This document shows, piece after piece, positions 24,553-32,004 of a stretch of DNA of 64,000 bases. The DNA is from Jannaschia faecimaris (GTDB lineage Bacteria; Pseudomonadota; Alphaproteobacteria; Rhodobacterales; Rhodobacteraceae), in the NCBI RefSeq assembly GCF_900107415.1, contig NZ_FNPX01000001.1, forward strand, positions 372,001-436,000, given 5' to 3'. The stretch's first letter is position 1. Each line of letters starts with the position of its first letter. The notes below the pieces were generated by a model that did not search any database, was not told where the DNA came from, and saw nothing but the letters and a program-made list of their open reading frames with translations. The position numbers and the translations under genes are program-made.

Positions 24553-25183
24553 AAACGCACCCGACCTGCTGGATAATGTTGCGCGCTATTATGCTGATAA
24601 ACTGGCCCAGCACGGGGCGACAGCGCGTGGTGTGGACTGGAACAGCACGGAAAGCCAGTTCCTGCGGTTCGAGAAGTTATCAAGTATCATTAACACGCCG
24701 AACACACCGTTTTCGATCATCGATTTGGGCTGCGGATATGCCGCGACAGTTGATTACCTATCACGTACATTTTCCGATTTTGACTATTGTGGTGTCGATA
24801 TTTCCGGCGAAATGATTGCGATTGCGCGCGCGCGCTATCAGGATTACCCCAAATGCCGTTTTGTCGAAGGCAGCATTCCCGATGCCCGCGCCGATTACTG
24901 CATCGCCAGCGGTATTTTCAATGTGCGGCTGGACCACTCGGACTCGGAATGGCTGGATCATCTGATTCAAACGCTGGACGTGATGGATCGCTTCAGCCGC
25001 CGCGGTTTCGCGTTCAACTGTCTGACATCATGGTCAGATGCCGACCGGATGCGCGAAACGCTTTACTACCCTGATCCCGCGAAAATTTTTAGTCTGTGTG
25101 TTCAGCACTATGGCCGTCATGTTGCCTTGCTGCACGATTACGAGCTATATGAATTCACAATTTTAGTTCGAAAGGCGGGATGA
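24545..25183 (+). CDS. SAM-dependent methyltransferase
   Basis: The 212-residue protein carries motif I IIDLGCGYAATVDYL, motif II DYCGVDISGEMIAIA and a post-I acidic region. The ATG at 24545 with an AAGGAG site about 12 bases upstream was chosen. The frame is open for 33 more codons upstream (from 24446), overlapping the glycosyltransferase by about 100 bp and encoding a plausible ITRYLPPYKDHLRHLLKQG segment, so a longer form cannot be excluded. The C-terminal half (RRGFAFNCLTSWSDADRM, HYGRHVALLHDYELYEFTILV) is family-typical. It overlaps the NeuD-like gene by 4 bp. Confidence 0.83.
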   Translation: MNENAPDLLDNVARYYADKLAQHGATARGVDWNSTESQFLRFEKLSSIINTPNTPFSIIDLGCGYAATVDYLSRTFSDFDYCGVDISGEMIAIARARYQDYPKCRFVEGSIPDARADYCIASGIFNVRLDHSDSEWLDHLIQTLDVMDRFSRRGFAFNCLTSWSDADRMRETLYYPDPAKIFSLCVQHYGRHVALLHDYELYEFTILVRKAG

Positions 25184-25845
25184 TGAAACCTTTGGTTATT
25201 TTTGGAACATCCCAAATCGCGGAACTAGCCCATTTCTATTTTACACGCGATGCCGACCGATCTGTGGTGGCCTTTACCGTAGATGGCGCTTATGTGACCG
25301 AAGCCACGAATTGCAGCTGCCCAGTGGTTCCGTTCGAGGAGCTGGCCGAAAGATTTCCGGCGGACGAACATGATGTCTTTGTTGCGCTCAGTTATGCGTC
25401 GATCAACAAGCTGCGCGAACATAAATTCAACGCGGTGCAAGCCCTTGGGTATGATTGTCCCAGCTATATCAGCAGCCGTGCAACCGTTCTGACGCAATAT
25501 CCCATCGGTAAGAATTGCTTCATTCTGGAAGACAACACTATTCAGCCCTTTGTCCGCATTGGCCACAACGTCACGCTCTGGAGCGGGAACCATATTGGCC
25601 ACCATTCGGTCATCGAGGACCATGCGTTTATTTCGTCGCATGTCGTTGTTTCTGGCAATTGCTATATTGAAGAAGGGTGCTTTCTGGGTGTGAACAGCAC
25701 CATCCGTGACAATATGCGGATTGGGAAACGATCGGTCCTTGGGGTCGGTGCGCGTATTCTGGAGGATGTCGCACCCGAAGGGGTCTACATGGAGAAATCC
25801 ACCGAACGCTCGCGCGTGCCCAGCAGTCGTCTGCGGGGCCTGTGA
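25180..25845 (+). CDS. NeuD/PglD-like sugar acyltransferase
   Basis: The 221-residue protein begins with a Rossmann-like PLVIFGTSQIAELAHFYF segment, then a left-handed beta-helix built of hexapeptide repeats (from about residue 105: IGKNCFILEDNTIQPFVRIGHNVTLWSGNHIGHHSVIEDHAFIS). This two-domain layout is that of NeuD and PglD acetyltransferases. It would transfer an acetyl or similar acyl group to an amino sugar; the RffA-type aminotransferase gene downstream could supply the amino sugar. It overlaps the preceding gene and abuts the next with no gap. Confidence 0.85.
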   Translation: MMKPLVIFGTSQIAELAHFYFTRDADRSVVAFTVDGAYVTEATNCSCPVVPFEELAERFPADEHDVFVALSYASINKLREHKFNAVQALGYDCPSYISSRATVLTQYPIGKNCFILEDNTIQPFVRIGHNVTLWSGNHIGHHSVIEDHAFISSHVVVSGNCYIEEGCFLGVNSTIRDNMRIGKRSVLGVGARILEDVAPEGVYMEKSTERSRVPSSRLRGL

Positions 25846-26754
25846 ATGGCGATTTGGAGCAAGCAGGGTCAGATTTACACGCCGTCTGGTCGGCACCCTA
25901 AACTGCGAACACATGCCGCCAACCCGTTGGCGCTACACTTGCACGACGATGTGTTCAGAGTGTTTTATTCGGGCCGAGATGCGTATAACCGATCCTCTGT
26001 CGGGGCAGTTGATATCGACATTTTGATGCGTCAAGTAGTCTGCGATCATCCCGCGCCCTTCTTCCTACATGGCCCTGAGGGCAGTTTTTTTGCCGATGGC
26101 GTCAGTATTGGCTGCGTCTTTGACGCAGGCGCGTTGCGGCGTATGTTATTCATGGCCTGGCAAAGACCTGAGGGTGGGCATTGGCGCGGTGATATTGGCA
26201 GCCTGCTTGTTACCCCTGAACTGACGCTTGCGCTTGAAAAGGATACGCCCTTTCTAGCTTCTGACGCGATGGATCCTATCAGCTTGTCCTATCCGTGGGT
26301 GCGGCGGATCGGGGATCAGTTCCGAATGTGGTATGGCACGACGGTCACTTGGGACGTGGGAAACTCCGAGATGCTGCATGTCATCGCGCAGGCCGTGTCA
26401 CAGGACGGCACGAGATGGACCCGCATGGGTCAGGCTGTGCCCCACGAAATTGGTGTGGCACAAGCCTTTTCGCGCCCGACTGTGGTCAAGCGCGGCGACA
26501 GGTTGCAGATGTGGTTTTCCTATCGCAATGGTAATGGCCAGACCTATCGCATCGGTTCGGCGTTCAGTTCTGATGACGGCGCAAACTGGCAGCTTGCTTT
26601 GGACGCCAGCGGCATTGATGTCAGCGAGACGGGCTGGGATAGTGACATGATTTGCTATCCCTACGTCTTCGAACATGCGGGCCAAGTGTGGATGCTGTAT
26701 AATGGAAATGGATATGGGGCGACGGGTTTCGGCCTTGCTGTGCTGGAAGGGTGA
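25846..26754 (+). CDS. Five-bladed beta-propeller glycosidase-like protein (GH43/68/32-like)
   Basis: The 302-residue soluble protein shows repeated blade-like strands: FRVFYSGRDAYNRSSVG, FMAWQRPEGGHWRGDIGSLLVT, FRMWYGTTVTWDVGNSEML, LQMWFSYRNGNGQTYRIGSAFSSDDG and VWMLYNGNGYGATGFGLAV. Such (Y/W)(Y/S)G and RIG strands are typical of arabinanase/levansucrase-like propellers. No signal peptide is seen, so it acts in the cytoplasm, where a glycosidase is unexpected; similar proteins occur in glycan biosynthetic loci with unknown role. It starts immediately after the NeuD-like stop (TGAATG) and is 3 bp from gtrA. Confidence 0.78.
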   Translation: MAIWSKQGQIYTPSGRHPKLRTHAANPLALHLHDDVFRVFYSGRDAYNRSSVGAVDIDILMRQVVCDHPAPFFLHGPEGSFFADGVSIGCVFDAGALRRMLFMAWQRPEGGHWRGDIGSLLVTPELTLALEKDTPFLASDAMDPISLSYPWVRRIGDQFRMWYGTTVTWDVGNSEMLHVIAQAVSQDGTRWTRMGQAVPHEIGVAQAFSRPTVVKRGDRLQMWFSYRNGNGQTYRIGSAFSSDDGANWQLALDASGIDVSETGWDSDMICYPYVFEHAGQVWMLYNGNGYGATGFGLAVLEG

Positions 26755-26757
26755 TCC

Positions 26758-27186
26758 ATGTCGTTCCCTGATCCAGCGCCCATTTCCAACCGGAATGACG
26801 CACGCCCAACGCCGATGACACGCAACCTGCGCTTCATTGCGACAGGTGTGATTGTGAATGTGACGTTGTATGGACTGCTTGCCGCTGTTCTGAATCTGGG
26901 CGTGGACTACAAGCTGGCTACGACGGCAATCTACATCCTTGGCATGACCTGGAGTTATCTTCAGAACCGCCTGTGGTCATGGCAAAGCCGTGCTCCGATC
27001 GCGCAATCCGTGTTGCGGTTTCTGGGGGTTTATGCGGGCATTTTTGTGGCGCACATGGGGCTGGTCATGGCGCTGGTTGAGGGGGCGGGCATTCCCCCCC
27101 TCTGGGCGGTCCTGCTTTCAGTCGCGGTCCTTGTGACGCCGATATTCATTCTGTTTGATCGCTTTGTCTTCAAGGAAGCCACATGA
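26758..27186 (+). CDS. GtrA-family membrane protein (lipid-linked sugar flippase component)
   Basis: The 142-residue protein has four predicted membrane helices (about residues 22-45, 50-66, 82-105 and 112-135) with FIATGVIVNVTLYGLLAAVLNLG and TWSYLQNRLWSW, matching GtrA. GtrA is thought to move polyprenyl-phosphate sugars across the inner membrane for later glycosylation of O-antigen or wall polymers. The GGAAGGG site before ATG 26758 fixes the start. It overlaps the following methyltransferase by 4 bp and works with the GtrB-like protein encoded upstream. Confidence 0.87.
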   Translation: MSFPDPAPISNRNDARPTPMTRNLRFIATGVIVNVTLYGLLAAVLNLGVDYKLATTAIYILGMTWSYLQNRLWSWQSRAPIAQSVLRFLGVYAGIFVAHMGLVMALVEGAGIPPLWAVLLSVAVLVTPIFILFDRFVFKEAT

Positions 27187-28037
27187 CGCCGCCACTCTTG
27201 CAAAGCCTGTTTTCCGATCCGGTCCTGTTATCGCGCATACAGGCTGAAGCAGATTTCGCTTTGTCCGAGATTTCTGACCATATCGACGCCCTACCCGCGG
27301 GTGCGCGTGTTCTGGAAATTGGATGTGGCACGGGCTTTTTGCTGGCACGCCTATTGGAATTGCGCCCTGATTTGCAGTTGGTGGGGCTTGAACCCATTGG
27401 CGGCGGATTTGCCAGTTTCGAACAGACCCTCGACAGGATCACGACTGCTTTTCCGAGCCTGACCATCCACCGCATTCCTGTCGAGGATTTCGGCTCTAGC
27501 CCGGATGTTGCGGCGTTTGATTTCGTCTTTTCCCTCAACGTGTTCGAGCACTTGCAAGATTGGCGTAGGGCAGTGAACCGCGTGGCGGCCTTGCTTGCGC
27601 CGCAGGGGCAAATGCTGGTCCTTTGCCCGAATTACCTTGTGCCATATGAACCCCATTTCGGAATTCCGACCCTGTATTCGGCGGACCTGGCCAAAAAGGT
27701 GTTCGCGCGCAGGATTGCACAGGTGGAACAGGTCACGAATTCCGCGGGATTGTGGGAATCGATCAATTTCATTTCTGTCCCAGCATTCCGGCGCCATTGC
27801 CGCGCAATGACTTTGGACGTGACTTTTGAACGTGGAATGCTGGCGAAGATGTTGGATCGTTTGGGAACTGATCCGGAATTTGCAGCGCGTCAGGCAGGTA
27901 TTGCAGGGATCGCCCGGCTGTTTCGGGCGCTAGGTGGGATTTGGCTTAGCCGTCGTCTGCCGCCAGATCTGGACCCCTATATGAAGGCGCATGTAAGGCT
28001 GCGGCCCCCTGAAGCGCCCGACCTAGCGGTGTGTTGA
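27183..28037 (+). CDS. SAM-dependent methyltransferase
   Basis: The 284-residue protein carries RVLEIGCGTGFLLARLLE (motif I), LVGLEPIGGG, and FDFVFSLNVFEHLQDWRRAVNRVAALLAPQGQMLVLCPN, all typical of class I methyltransferases. The C-terminal third (about residues 190-284) is helical and without an obvious partner domain. It closes the plus-strand glycan operon, 10 bp from the end of the convergent aminotransferase gene. Substrate unknown; three other methyltransferase genes lie within 8 kb. Confidence 0.85.
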   Translation: MTPPLLQSLFSDPVLLSRIQAEADFALSEISDHIDALPAGARVLEIGCGTGFLLARLLELRPDLQLVGLEPIGGGFASFEQTLDRITTAFPSLTIHRIPVEDFGSSPDVAAFDFVFSLNVFEHLQDWRRAVNRVAALLAPQGQMLVLCPNYLVPYEPHFGIPTLYSADLAKKVFARRIAQVEQVTNSAGLWESINFISVPAFRRHCRAMTLDVTFERGMLAKMLDRLGTDPEFAARQAGIAGIARLFRALGGIWLSRRLPPDLDPYMKAHVRLRPPEAPDLAVC

Positions 28038-28047
28038 GCGGGCATCT

Positions 28048-29175
28048 TTAGGCCAAAATCTGTAGAATTTCCGCGATAACGTTGTCCTGCTGTGCATCGG
28101 TCATCGTGTAGTACAACGGAAGACGCACAAGACTGGCCGATATCGCATCGGTCACGGTCATTGGTCCCACCGCGCGCCCGAATTTCAGGCCGGCAGGGGC
28201 AGAATGCAGTGGGACATAGTGAAATGGCGTGGTCATTTCCCGCTCGCGCATGGCAGTGATGAACGTGTCACGATCCGCCCGGTCGCGCATCAGCAGATAG
28301 AACATATGCCCATTGCCGGTGCGATCCGGCATGGGTGCCGGCAAGCGCACGCGCCCACGTTCGGCGAGCGATGCCAGCCCTGCGGCGTAGCGATCACAAA
28401 TCACGCGGCGTCGGTCCGTGATCTGCCGTGCCTTTTCAAGCTGGCCATACAGAAACGCCGCAATCAATTCGCCGGGCAGGAAAGATGACCCGATATCGAC
28501 CCAAGTGTATTTGTCGACGCTCCCCCGCATAAAGCGCGAGCGGTTTGTCCCTTTTTCACGGATGATTTCGGCCCGCTCGACCAGATCGGGACGGTTTATG
28601 ACCAATGCCCCTCCTTCGCCGCTTACGATATTTTTCGTCTCGTGAAAGGAAAAGGCCGCCAGATCACCGAAACTGCCAGCTTTGCGCCCTTTGAAGCTCG
28701 CGCCAAAGGCTTGGGCCGCGTCCTCGACCAGCAGCAAGCCATGATCGGTGGAAATCTCGGCCAAAACATCCATTTCCGCGATCACACTGGCATAATGAAC
28801 AGCGAAAATGGCTCTGGTCTTGGATGTGATCGCAAGCTGCGTCTGTTCGGGACACAGGTTCAAGGACACTGGATCAATATCTACAAACACAGGAACCCCG
28901 CCTCTCAGCGCGACTGCGTTTGCGGTCGAGACAAACGTGAAGGATGGCATTATCACTTCGTCGCCCGGCTGAATATCAGACAAAATGGCGGCCATTTCCA
29001 AGGCGGCGGTGCAAGAATGCGTCAACAGCGCATCCTGTGCCCCCGTCTGGGCGACAATCGACTGGCTGCATAGCTTGGTAAACTGCCCGTCACCCGACAA
29101 TTGCCCCAACGCGATTGCTTTGGTGATATAGTCCAGCTCGTTGCCAACAAATGATGGCAAGTTGAAGGGAGTCAT
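28048..29175 (-). CDS. rffA: dTDP-4-amino-4,6-dideoxygalactose transaminase-like (RffA/WecE) aminotransferase
   Basis: The 375-residue PLP enzyme begins IPF-like with TPFNLPSFVGNELDYITKAIALGQLSGDGQFTKLC and contains EVIMPSFTFVSTANAVALRGGVPVFVDI, EDAAQAFGASFKGRKAGSFGDLAAFSFHETKNIVSGEGGA with the PLP lysine, and GTNRSRFMRGSVDKYTWVDIGSSFLPGELIAAF, a stretch characteristic of RffA. It should aminate dTDP-4-keto-6-deoxyglucose to dTDP-Fuc4N or a close analogue. The ATG 29173-29175 follows an AGGGG site; the longer frame upstream lacks one. The NeuD-like protein upstream may acylate its product. No dTDP-glucose synthesis genes are in the window. Confidence 0.87.
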   Translation of the reverse strand: MTPFNLPSFVGNELDYITKAIALGQLSGDGQFTKLCSQSIVAQTGAQDALLTHSCTAALEMAAILSDIQPGDEVIMPSFTFVSTANAVALRGGVPVFVDIDPVSLNLCPEQTQLAITSKTRAIFAVHYASVIAEMDVLAEISTDHGLLLVEDAAQAFGASFKGRKAGSFGDLAAFSFHETKNIVSGEGGALVINRPDLVERAEIIREKGTNRSRFMRGSVDKYTWVDIGSSFLPGELIAAFLYGQLEKARQITDRRRVICDRYAAGLASLAERGRVRLPAPMPDRTGNGHMFYLLMRDRADRDTFITAMREREMTTPFHYVPLHSAPAGLKFGRAVGPMTVTDAISASLVRLPLYYTMTDAQQDNVIAEILQILA

Positions 29176-29419
29176 TTCGCGCCCCTGTGACGACAGTGTC
29201 TGAAAACTTCTGAAAGTGGGCCTAGTCGATCCGGGCGGCGCGTTCAACACAAAGCCCATGCTTGTCTATACCGCTCCGCCGCGCAATCGGTACCGTTCGT
29301 CGGCCACACCTCGCAGGTATTGGTTGTATTCGCTGATTGGTATAGCAGTGATCAGTCGTGGTCCTAGAAAGTCGGGCAGTCGGCTCCGTTGTATCCCAAA
29401 CCTTTGAAGGGATACGCGA

Positions 29420-29662
29420 ATGGCGAAGCACAGGAACTTTACAGATCAATTTAGGGCCAAGGTGGCGTTGGAAGGGCTGCGTGGTAACAAGACCGTGCAA
29501 GAGATTGCGGCGAAGCACCAGTTGCATTCGGACCAGGTCAGCGCGTGGAATCGGCAGACCATCGACGGCGGGGCGGATGTGTTCTCTGGCCGCAAGCAGA
29601 GCGGCCCAACTGAGGCCGACGCCAAAGATTTGCATGCCAAGTTCGGGAGGCTAGGTGTTTGA
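29420..29662 (+). pseudogene. IS3-family transposase OrfA, truncated by IS481 copy 2
   Basis: The frame starts MAKHRNFTDQFRAKVALEGLRGNKTVQEIAAKHQLHSDQVSAWNRQ, the helix-turn-helix N-terminus of IS3-family OrfA, and runs through ADAKDLHAKFGRL before entering the IS481 end at CTAG 29651-29654 and stopping at 29662. The missing tail (VENDFLxxGLKR-like) can be recognised, out of frame, just after the IS481 right end near 30620-30652. The IS3 element was therefore intact at this point before the IS481 insertion. Confidence 0.85.
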
Positions 29663-30607
29663 TCCCACGGTTTGATGGTGTGATCCTTTCTCAGGAATGG
29701 AAGGAAGCATTCTGGGGCAAGCTTCGCTCTCGGAACTGAGCCAAGAACTCGGCATCAACCCAAAGACAGTCGCCAAGTGGCGCAAGCGGAAGACGGTCGA
29801 GAATCAGAAGACCGGTCCAAAGGAGCCGCGCTCAACGGTTCTCAGCGAAGAAGAGGAAGCCATGATCGTGGGGTTCCGACGGCACACGCTGCTGCCGCTG
29901 GATGATTGCCTTTATGCTCTGCAGCCATCGATCCCATATCTCACGCGGTCAGCGTTGCATCGGTGCCTGCAACGACACGGAATCTCGCGCCTGCCGGAAG
30001 TCGGAGGGGACAAGCCGAAGCGACAGAAGTTCAAGCGCTGCCCGATTGGATTCTCCCACATCGACATCGCCGAGGTGCAAACTGCCGAGGGCAGGCTCCA
30101 TCTCTTTGTCGGCATCGACCGCACCAGCAAGTTTACAGTCACCCAGCTCGTGGAAAAGGCGGATCGCAAAACCGCCTGGGAGTTCCTCGAACATCTACTC
30201 AAGGCGGTCCCATATCGCATCCACACAATCCTCACGGATAACGGCATCCAGTTCGCAGAACAGCCCCGCAACCGAAACACCATCTATTCCCGGCCTATGC
30301 GCTTCAACATGATCTGTGAGGCGAATGGGATCGAGCATCGACTGACCAAGCCGAACCAACCTTGGACCAATGGCCAAGTCGAGCGGATGAACCGCACGAT
30401 CAAGGACGCAACCGTCAAGCGTTACAATTACGACAACCACGAAGAGCTGCGCACCCACCTTGGCGACTTCATGGCGGCCTATAGCTTCGCCCGCAGACTC
30501 AAGACCCTCGGTGGCCTCACACCTTATGAATACATCTGCAAAATCTGGACATCAGAGCCAGATCGATTCATCATCGACCCAATCAACCAAATGCCCGGAC
30601 TGAACAC
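29655..30607 (+). mobile_element. IS481-family insertion sequence, copy 2 (nested in an IS3 element)
   Basis: The ends are GTGTTTGATCCC on the left and GGACTGAACAC on the right, an imperfect inverted repeat. CTAG lies immediately outside both ends (29651-29654 and 30608-30611), consistent with the known preference of IS481 for CTAG targets and duplication of the site. The element sits inside OrfA of an IS3-family element. It is about 950 bp, shorter than copy 1 because the 5' part of the transposase gene is deleted. Confidence 0.85.
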
Positions 30608-30611
30608 CTAG
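29697..30611 (+). CDS. IS481-family transposase with deleted N-terminus
   Basis: The 304-residue product keeps the second helix-turn-helix (ASLSELSQELGINPKTVAKWRKRKTVENQK) and the whole DDE integrase core (SHIDIAEVQTAEGRLHLFVGIDR, ILTDNGIQF, PWTNGQVERMNRTIKD). Compared with copy 1, the usual first 20-odd residues (MQQILHGSATTTFAVRAAIQ) are lost: the sequence jumps from the leader GGAAGGAAGC straight to ATTCTGGGGCAAGC. The frame is otherwise open and could make protein from the ATG at 29697. Its TAG stop lies in the CTAG at the right border. Whether it is active is unknown. Confidence 0.8.
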   Translation: MEGSILGQASLSELSQELGINPKTVAKWRKRKTVENQKTGPKEPRSTVLSEEEEAMIVGFRRHTLLPLDDCLYALQPSIPYLTRSALHRCLQRHGISRLPEVGGDKPKRQKFKRCPIGFSHIDIAEVQTAEGRLHLFVGIDRTSKFTVTQLVEKADRKTAWEFLEHLLKAVPYRIHTILTDNGIQFAEQPRNRNTIYSRPMRFNMICEANGIEHRLTKPNQPWTNGQVERMNRTIKDATVKRYNYDNHEELRTHLGDFMAAYSFARRLKTLGGLTPYEYICKIWTSEPDRFIIDPINQMPGLNT

Positions 30612-30649
30612 CGATCAAGAGTGATTCTTTTATCGGAAGGGCTCAAAAG

Positions 30650-31520
30650 GTGAACCCGGCAAAGAAGCGCGCGATAATCCAGCCCGAACAACCGAGGCTG
30701 AGCATATTAGTGAGCGATGCAAATTGGTGCAGCCCAGACGCTCTGCATTCTATTACACGCGGGTCCGTGATCGGCGCGGCAATGCTGTCGATGATGAAAG
30801 AGATTGACCGGGTGTTTACGAAGTATCCGTTCTTCGGGTCACGCCAGATCGCCGCCTATCTGCGCCGTGCAGGTATCGTCATTGACCGTCATCGGGTTCG
30901 GCGATTGATGGCCAAAGTGGGATTGGCTGTCATATACACGCGCTCCAAAACCAGCAAGCCGCACCCGTTGCACCCAGTTTATTTGTATCCGCTCAGAAAG
31001 ATGGTCATCGACCGTACGAACGAGGTCCTCCTCTCGGGCATGTAAACATGCCCTGTCGGGCAAAGGGTGCTCGGAAACCACATTCATGCCGGTCAAGAAC
31101 GGCTTTTTGGATCTTGTTGCAATCATGGATTGGGCGACACGGAAAGTCCTGAGTTGGCGACTGTCGAACACGATGCATGCAGATTTCTGTGTCGAGGCGC
31201 TGAACGAGGCCCTCTCTCTATGTGGCCCGCCGGAGATCATGAATGCGGATCGGGGATCGCAGCTCACCGAAGCGGTGTGGATCACGAAGTTGATCGAGGC
31301 CAGGGTGCGCATCTCGATGAATGGCCGCGGCAGATACCTGGACAACATCTTCATCGAACGCCTGTGGCGAAGCCTGAAGCAGGAGGCGATATACCTTGAG
31401 GAGATCAGCGATGGCTTCCAGGGTCGCCGTATCATTAAAGACTGGATGGCCTTCTAAAACCGCAAGCGCCCAAACTCAGCCCTTGGAGGCAGATCGCCAG
31501 CCGTGGTCAAATGGCAGAGA
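30650..31520 (+). pseudogene. IS3-family transposase OrfB, frameshifted and interrupted
   Basis: From a GTG at 30650 the frame gives MNPAKKRAIIQPEQPRLSI and FGSRQIAAYLRRAGIVIDRHRVRRLMAKVGL, the OrfB start, but breaks at a TAA inside a 40-bp palindromic insert (31028-31067). It resumes in another frame at about 31070 with MPVKNGFLDLVAIMDWATRKVLSWRLSNT, NADRGSQLTEAVW and SMNGRGRYLDNIFIERLWRSLKQE, containing the DDE residues. A TAA at 31455-31457 replaces the tyrosine codon of the usual FYNxxRPHSALGG tail, which remains readable to about 31520. It is the continuation of OrfA at 29420 across IS481 copy 2. Confidence 0.82.
31028..31067. repeat. About 40-bp palindromic module inside the IS3 OrfB pseudogene
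   Basis: The module runs CTCCTCTCGGGCATG, TAAA, CATGCCCTGTCGGGCA, AAGGG. GGGCATGT-AA-ACATGCCC is a perfect 8-bp hairpin. It aligns with the module at 19805-19846 (CCTCTyGGG, CATG, CATG, CCCTGyCGGGCA, GGG shared) although the host transposases are unrelated. Removing it restores OrfB (GAGGTC joined to TGGTGCTCGG... gives the conserved VWC segment). It introduces both a TAA and a frameshift. Confidence 0.65.
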
Positions 31521-31611
31521 AGTCCGATCATGCAACCCGGTCAGCAGGAGCAGAGAGTAGCTTTGAAAGCCCCAGATCCTGTCCATACTTTGCGGAGTAG
31601 CTCAAAGGGTG

Positions 31612-31942
31612 TCATGTGCCAACCCTGCGATTTGAGCGCCTGATCGACGCCCGGACCCCGTGCGCATGCTCCAGTGCACCCGGCAACTCTTTCAGCGTGA
31701 TGTTCGGGTCCTGCTCGACTAAATCGATCAGGAACGTGTGAAAAGGGGCCAGTCGACGGTGCCCGGACTTGCGTGGGTTCGATGCGGGGGGCGAGGCTGA
31801 CACCTTGCCGTATCTTCCGCGCTAAGCGCGACGCTGACGCCGCCGATATCATCAACCGGAGACCAGCCTCGGGACCAGACAAGCCTTCCTCAAGAAGTCG
31901 CCGGAAGCGGTTGCGAATTTCAGCCGACAGCGGCTTAGTCAT
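31612..31942 (-). pseudogene. IS630-family transposase remnant (N-terminal part, frameshifted)
   Basis: From ATG 31940-31942 with a GGAGGA site the frame reads MTKPLSAEIRNRFRRLLEEGLSGPEAGLRLMISAASASRLARKIRQG, the helix-turn-helix start of IS630-family transposases. A small indel near 31790 shifts it; the neighbouring frame continues SGHRRLAPFHTFLIDLVEQDPNITLKELPGALEHAHGVRAS and then is lost. No DDE domain remains. The fragment abuts the end of the IS3 debris and lies just downstream of the polytopic membrane protein gene. Confidence 0.75.
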
Positions 31943-32004
31943 GATCTTATCCTCCTGAACAGGATGAACCAGAAATCGTCCCCCCAGAGGCCTCCAAAGT
32001 CGAG

